Assembly (NCBI GenBank): GCA_004151065.3
Contig: NWUY0303906988.1
Span: forward strand, 1-11,810
DNA from: Larix sibirica
Taxonomy: Eukaryota > Streptophyta > Pinopsida > Pinales > Pinaceae
Direction: 5' to 3'
DNA: 11,810 nucleotides
This document shows positions 8,171-11,810 of this stretch, piece by piece. A model generated the notes under the pieces. That model was not told the DNA's origin. It was given only the letters and a program-made list of their open reading frames with translations, and did no database searches. The stretch's first letter is position 1. Each line of letters starts with the position of its first letter. The position numbers and the translations under genes were made by a program.

Positions 8171-8182
8171 TCCTGGGGAGTC
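8171..8182 (+). other. Candidate polypurine tract
   Basis: The bases directly before the 3' LTR read TCCTGGGGAGTC, with GGGGAG as the purine core. The position is right for the plus-strand primer. The tract is short and interrupted compared with usual plant elements, so it is either decayed or weak. It also codes for the end of the internal reading frame, which runs through it. Confidence 0.5.
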
Positions 8183-8317
8183 TGATGTAGGAGCATCCTA
8201 CTTTCCACCCAAGTCAAATGTTTGATCAATATCTTAGGGTCTTCATTTACGAATTAGTGGTTCTTTGATGAACTATTGTAAATAATACCATGTTTAAGTG
8301 TGATTCTAGATAGGTGA

Positions 8318-8420
8318 TGAGTCATGATGTTAGTGATGATTCATTTAGTGAATCATGTAACTAAGTCCATATATAATGGAAGCATTTGATGAAGATCAAA
8401 GGATCTCATGAGTGAGTCAT
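8318..8420 (+). promoter_or_regulatory. Partly decayed TGAGTCAT cluster in the 3' LTR
   Basis: TGAGTCAT is intact at 8318-8325 and 8413-8420. The two sites between have changed to TGATTCAT (8337-8344) and TGAATCAT (8349-8356). The fourth site is intact here where the 5' LTR has CGAGTCAT. If the cluster is an enhancer, the two LTRs now differ in strength. Confidence 0.45.
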
Positions 8421-8561
8421 AGAGATAGGGTTGAGTGTTTTCTAATCTTAGAAACAATTGCAGCAAGTTAGGAGATTGTTGAGTTTAATATGGATCTGAA
8501 CCAAAATTGGTTTCAGGATCCTGTTGTTTATATGTGTGTAAGCCTATGAGGCAGACAGAGG

Positions 8562-8653
8562 GTATCCAAACAATGAGAAATCAGGCTAGTAAGTAGCCAA
8601 ACAGTGTAAATATGGCTAGAGTGTGGCCAAGCAATGAGAAATCAGGCCAAGGA
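8562..8653 (+). repeat. Triplicated 31-bp unit in the 3' LTR
   Basis: The units lie at 8562-8592, 8593-8622 and 8623-8653, with the same 31, 30, 31 lengths as in the 5' LTR. The first unit now begins GTATCCAAAC. Confidence 0.85.
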
Positions 8654-8959
8654 CGCTAGCCAGATTTGTATCAGGTCTATGAAGACCAGAACACGGGTTC
8701 TGAATCAATGTGAATGTACATATTTCTTATGTTGAATGAAGAAATGGTAATTTTTGTATGTCTCTATGTAATTGAATGAATGATGTCTGAATCATGATAG
8801 GAGTGGTTCTCTCTGAGTGTATTGATATCCATCATGTGTAGAGTTATGTGCATGATTCTGTAAATTGAATGTTTGATGAACCGGTTAAATGCCTGATAAT
8901 TCTTTGTATGAGTGAACAGAGTGCCATTAACAGAGATCTCCATAAGCCGAAGGATGTGG

Positions 8960-8977
8960 TGTATTCATTCGAATACA
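8960..8977 (+). other. Perfect 7-bp hairpin in the 3' LTR
   Basis: TGTATTC, loop ATTC, GAATACA: identical to 4813-4830 in the other LTR. Confidence 0.55.
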
Positions 8978-9510
8978 AGGCATGAGAAATTGATTATTTC
9001 ACTGATCAATTTAACGAGATCACAGTTTGATTAACCGGATGGAATGAAGAAGACATAAGAGTTCCTGCCTGATGATACATTATTGAAGGAAATTTTGTAC
9101 GGTTAACATCTAAGGAGGAGGATTGACGGTCTAGGACAGATCTTGGAAGACCAAGGTAGAAGTTTGTTGAAGTCGGAACATGCAGAGATCAGACAGTGGA
9201 GATCGAGATCGAAATGATCGACAACCCATATGGTATTTCGCTGAGGTGAAATGTGTAGAAGTTAGACCTCTGAAATCTAAAGTTGTCATTCTGCACTTGA
9301 TCACATATCAACGGACAAGACAGGACGTGAAAAAATCAACGACTCGTAAAGGATTTCGCTGGAGGGAGAGCTCGAAGGTTAATGGCCAAACCGGATGTGA
9401 AATCTTCATTAATTTCACCCTAAGCCAAATTAACCCCACCATTGATCTGACTTGATCCAAATCCGACGATCTAAGGCAATTGTGGAAGTCCGGATCCGAC
9501 TGTCCAAAGT

Positions 9511-9679
9511 GTTGCAGGAGGATTGTTGTGGAAGATTAATTGTGGGAAGAAGTTGCGGAAGGGTGATTGTGGAAAACAATTGCGGAAGAGAGTTGCAGAA
9601 GGTGATTGCAGGAGGAAGTAGATTGCAGAAGGAAGGCAGTGCGGAAGGTGATAGTGGAAGAGAAATGCAGAAGGCAATT
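9511..9679 (+). repeat. Degenerate minisatellite, 13-14 bp pitch, 3' LTR
   Basis: Units start near 9511, 9525, 9539, 9552, 9566, 9579, 9592 and 9605, then become less regular (9622, about 9638, 9651, about 9665). The pitch matches the 5' LTR copy, so the array was present before insertion. Several GCGG cores are GTGG or GCAG here and the reverse, typical of CpG decay. Confidence 0.82.
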
Positions 9680-9804
9680 TGATCGACGCTCTGCATTCTG
9701 GTGAGACCCAAAATTTTATGAATTCCATATTACCATCGATTTGGAGTCCACCTTTAAATGACTGTTGTGTAAGAAAATATTTAGTTGATTCTTCTAAGTG
9801 TGGA

Positions 9805-9847
9805 ATCATCCTAATCCTAGGTAGCAGGTTGGATTGGTTAGGCTGAT
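9805..9847 (+). other. Stem-loop near the 3' end of the 3' LTR
   Basis: ATCATCCTAA pairs with TTAGGCTGAT, with one A to C mismatch compared with the perfect stem in the 5' LTR. Confidence 0.5.
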
Positions 9848-9860
9848 CCCACCTGCATCA

Positions 9861-9865
9861 CATAT
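9861..9865. repeat. Right target-site duplication of the LTR element (CATAT)
   Basis: These five bases follow the 3' LTR and match CAGAT at 4031-4035 in four of five positions. They mark the point where the LINE reading frame resumes. Confidence 0.78.
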
Positions 9866-10850
9866 GTTACCCATGTTTTTTCTCTCTGGAGGAAGGAAGA
9901 AAAGTGGTGGATCTTGTCACCTATCGGGAACTTACAGAGGTGTTAAAAGACTGTGCCAAATACAAAAGTCCAGGCTCAGATGGATGGACTATCGAATTCT
10001 TTTTAGAATTCATAGATTTAATGGGCCAAACCCTCCTAGATGTTGTGGAAGAATCCCACTTAAAAGGATTTGTTAATGGAGCCACAAATGTAACTTTCTT
10101 AACCCTAATTCCAAAATCATCAAATCCTCAGTCTTTCGATGATTTCCAACCCATTTCCCTCTGCAACTTGATTTATAAAGTAATATAAAAAATTATTGCA
10201 GGCTGGATTAAACCTATCTTCTCAATTTTTGTCTCAAAGGAATAGTTCGGTTTCTTGGGAGATAGGAAGATTTGGGATGCCATCGGAATAACATAGGAAG
10301 GACTTTATTCTATTAAATAAAAAAAATGAAAGTTGTGGTGTTAAAACTGGACCTAGTAAAATCCTACGATAGGGTTGACTGGGGTTTCTTAAGACTAGTG
10401 CTACTCCAAATCAACCTCTGTTTCGAAGTAATATAGTGGATTATGGGTTGCATTACATCAGAAACCTTCTCGGTTTTAGTTAATATTGTTTCTTCTCAGT
10501 TTTTCAATAGTAACCATGGCATGCACCAAGATTTCCCTCTGTCGCCTTGGATTTTCATTTTAGTAATTGAAGGGCTGAGCTTACTTTTGAAAAATTATAT
10601 TCTTTAAGGAGATTTCATCAGCATCAAAATTACATATCTCATTACATTAACCCACCTCCTCTTTGCAGACGATGTCTTAATTTTTGGGCGAGGAGTTGTT
10701 GTCAATTGGTATTCCTTTGCAGAAGTTTTAACAACCTTTTTCCCAAGGCTATGGGATGGAAAAAATAATGAAAAGTTTGTTTTTCTGCTTGTCGGGGTGG
10801 GAGAGGAGTTTACTGATCAACTCAGGACAATTCTCCCCTACATGAATTAA
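9862..10850 (+). pseudogene. LINE reverse transcriptase domain
   Basis: The frame of base 9904 is open from 9862 to 10185. It contains KSPGSDGW (finger block), FFLEF, LTLIPKS, and FDDFQPISLCN, all typical of plant L1-type RT. After TAA 10186 the same frame continues, with stops at about 10243 and 10294, to about 10335. A one-base indel by the A8 tract near 10318-10326 then moves it to a second frame. That frame carries palm motif A (LDLVKSYDRVDW, catalytic Asp at 10350-10352), motif B (HGMHQDFPLSP, where the conserved Gly after Gln is Asp) and the catalytic FADD box at 10662-10673. The enzyme copies LINE RNA at the nicked target. This copy is dead, although the palm Asp residues survive. Confidence 0.93.
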
Positions 10851-11810
10851 TAGTTGGGCTGAGGCTTCAATTATTTAGCCTATTTATTAAAACCAAATAA
10901 ATACTTGAAAAGTAATTGGAATTGGCCTTTAAAAAAAATTGATAACAAATTGAATAATTGGTGCCACAGATGGTTGTCCTTGGGAGGTTGACTTGCTTTG
11001 GTCAAAGTGCTTCTCCTTCTTATGGAAGGAAAATCAGGCCAAAGGTCGTTTTCATCCCGCTAGTTGGGAGAAATTATCCCTCCCAAATTAGAGGATGGGG
11101 GGTTGGGTCTTAAAAATGTCTATGATTTTGGGAAAGCATTGGATGGAAAAAGCCTATGGCGATCCTTGTTTAGTGAAAGCTTGTGGAGCCATATCATCAA
11201 GTCAAAGTAATTTAGGAATTCTCCAATTGTATATTGGTTATGAAATCCTCACTCTCCTCTAGGAAGATTTCTAGGCTTTCCTCCTTAAATCCTTTCTAAT
11301 TGTCAAAGAATGGATTGTTTGGAAGCCGGGGAATGGAATAGAGATAAGGGTAGGAAAAAAACCAATTACTGGTGTCGATTTTGCAATGTTAACTCTTGGT
11401 TTAGTTGATAACCTCATATCAAAAGGAATAGTAGTGCTTTCACAGGTTTCCTCGATGGGGGGCAAGGTAACTTCTCAACCCTAGAAAACGATAGCCGAAC
11501 CAAATATCCCTATTCATTTACATTAGGAATGGAAGAGTTATACGAATGGGCTCTCCCATGCATGAATTTTCCTCACTAGTGAAAATGATACATTACTTGG
11601 TCGAGGAATAAAAAAGAGGGATCCATCAATGCAAAAGGTGCTCATGAAGTGATCCAAGAAGGTAAATGGGACGGTGTGGAAAAGTGGTGGTATAATATTC
11701 TTTGGAAGTGGAGTTTCCCTCTTAAATTAAAATGCTTTAGTTGGATATTATTGGATGGAAAGATCCTTGTTGGATATGTTTTCATTGATGTCAAAGGAGT
11801 TCAGTAATGA
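10851..11810 (+). pseudogene. LINE ORF2 thumb region and zf-RVT-like domain
   Basis: The frame continues past the RT with LKPNKYLKSNWNW (about 10884-10920) and NNWCHRWLSLGG (about 10950-10985). Further on come LEDGGLGLKN (about 11088-11118) and SLWSHIIKSK. Around 11303-11400 another frame gives WIVWKPGNGIEIRVG, a block that precedes the zinc-binding domain in plant LINEs. The final 140 bases give KWWYNILWKWSFPLKLKCFSW (about 11682-11744), the hallmark of the zf-RVT domain, with its first Cys present. The later Cys/His residues lie in decayed sequence or past the window, and TAA TGA closes this frame at the last six bases. The RNase H domain expected next is outside the window. Confidence 0.85.

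Larger units (their letters stand above)
6123..8185 (+). pseudogene. Decayed long ORF of the LTR element, unknown charged protein
   Basis: One reading frame fills nearly the whole interior, about 687 codons. It starts at Met 6123 (MAEPKDPTKVGQ...), is broken by TAA 6201 and TGA 6297, changes frame once between about 6325 and 6360, and then stays in a single frame to the TGA at 8183-8185. The stops after the shift are TAG 6551, TAA 6845, TGA 6911, TAA 6980, TAG 7085, TAG 7205 and TAG 8024. The translation is rich in Glu, Lys, Asp and Gln, with Lys/Arg-rich patches and no hydrophobic membrane span. I recognise no gag capsid, CCHC knuckle, protease, RT or integrase. It may be a very diverged gag or a captured host sequence. 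The start is uncertain because the frame upstream is also disturbed. Confidence 0.75.
4036..9860 (+). mobile_element. Non-autonomous LTR retrotransposon nested in LINE copy 2
   Basis: The element has two long direct repeats with TG...CA ends, a primer binding site two bases after the 5' LTR, a purine tract before the 3' LTR, and a near-perfect 5-bp target duplication. Its interior (5701-8182, 2482 bp) is too short for a full gag-pol. I find none of the expected motifs there: no CCHC knuckle, DTG protease, integrase HHCC, or YVDD-type RT. Instead it holds one long decayed frame for an unknown charged protein. It therefore depended on enzymes supplied in trans. By size it lies between TRIM and LARD classes and does not fit either well. 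It is inserted in the same orientation as the LINE it interrupts. Confidence 0.93.
8183..9860 (+). repeat. 3' long terminal repeat (1678 bp)
   Basis: This copy is colinear with 4036-5700 and 13 bases longer through small indels. It starts TGATGTAGG, so one base of the 9-bp terminal inverted repeat is lost, and ends CCTGCATCA. Internal landmarks (motif cluster, triplicated unit, hairpin, minisatellite, terminal stem-loop) occur in the same order. The open frame 9180-9455 corresponds to 5099-5308 in the other LTR. Most base differences between the two change amino acids, so this is not a conserved gene. Confidence 0.95.
3101..11810 (+). mobile_element. LINE copy 2 (L1-like), split by the nested LTR element
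   Basis: The visible LINE parts are 3101-4035 and 9861-11810. In order they hold the C-terminal half of an endonuclease, a connector, a reverse transcriptase with its palm motifs, the thumb region and a zf-RVT-like domain at the window end. This is the ORF2 order of plant L1-like LINEs, which normally end in an RNase H domain. That part and the 3' tail would lie beyond 11810. The first third of the endonuclease and all of ORF1 are absent, so the copy is probably 5'-truncated near 3100. Many stops and at least two frame changes show long decay. Only the interval 4036-9860 is foreign. Confidence 0.9.

Noticed and set aside
4036-9860. Tandem segmental duplication instead of an LTR element
   Set aside because: TG...CA ends, a 5-bp target duplication, the tRNA primer site two bases after the first repeat and the restored LINE frame together fit only an LTR retrotransposon.
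11271-11465. Minus-strand 64-residue open frame
   Set aside because: It is the complement of the LINE segment that encodes the WKPGNG block on the plus strand.

Overview
The window looks like nuclear DNA of a land plant with a repeat-rich genome. It is AT-rich, has no intact host gene or bacterial-type operon, and holds layered, decayed retrotransposons of plant types (an L1-like LINE with an RNase H domain, and an LTR element primed by initiator-Met tRNA). The LINE peptides suggest a gymnosperm-like large genome to me, but that is a weak inference.

Layout. 1-102 is a GT-rich microsatellite. 103-1051 shows nothing I can assign. 1061-1727 is a small 5'-truncated LINE copy: the end of the RNase H domain, a 3' untranslated region and an A8 tail, flanked by the 9-bp duplication AACTCAATC. 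1735-3056 is AT-rich and without genes, with two tiny microsatellites. From about 3101 a second, longer LINE copy starts inside its endonuclease domain. It runs to 4035, is interrupted, and resumes at 9861 with the connector, reverse transcriptase, thumb region and zinc-binding (zf-RVT-like) domain up to the window end. All of its reading frame is broken by stops and frameshifts.

The interruption (4036-9860) is an LTR retrotransposon of 5825 bp. It has 1665- and 1678-bp LTRs beginning TGATG and ending CATCA, a near-perfect 5-bp target duplication (CAGAT/CATAT), a primer binding site for initiator-Met tRNA, and a weak polypurine tract. Removing the element plus one duplication copy restores the LINE codon phase exactly, which proves the nesting order.

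The most unusual part is the interior of that element. In 2482 bp there is no recognisable gag, protease, integrase or reverse transcriptase. Instead there is one long decayed reading frame (about 6123-8185, about 687 codons) for a highly charged protein I do not recognise. It is broken mainly by stop codons, hardly at all by frameshifts, and its terminal TGA is made of the first three bases of the 3' LTR. The LTRs carry internal architecture of their own: a cluster of TGAGTCAT motifs, a triplicated 31-bp unit, a 7-bp hairpin, an 11-unit minisatellite with 13-14 bp pitch, and a terminal stem-loop. The element appears to be a non-autonomous LTR retrotransposon that relied on enzymes from elsewhere.
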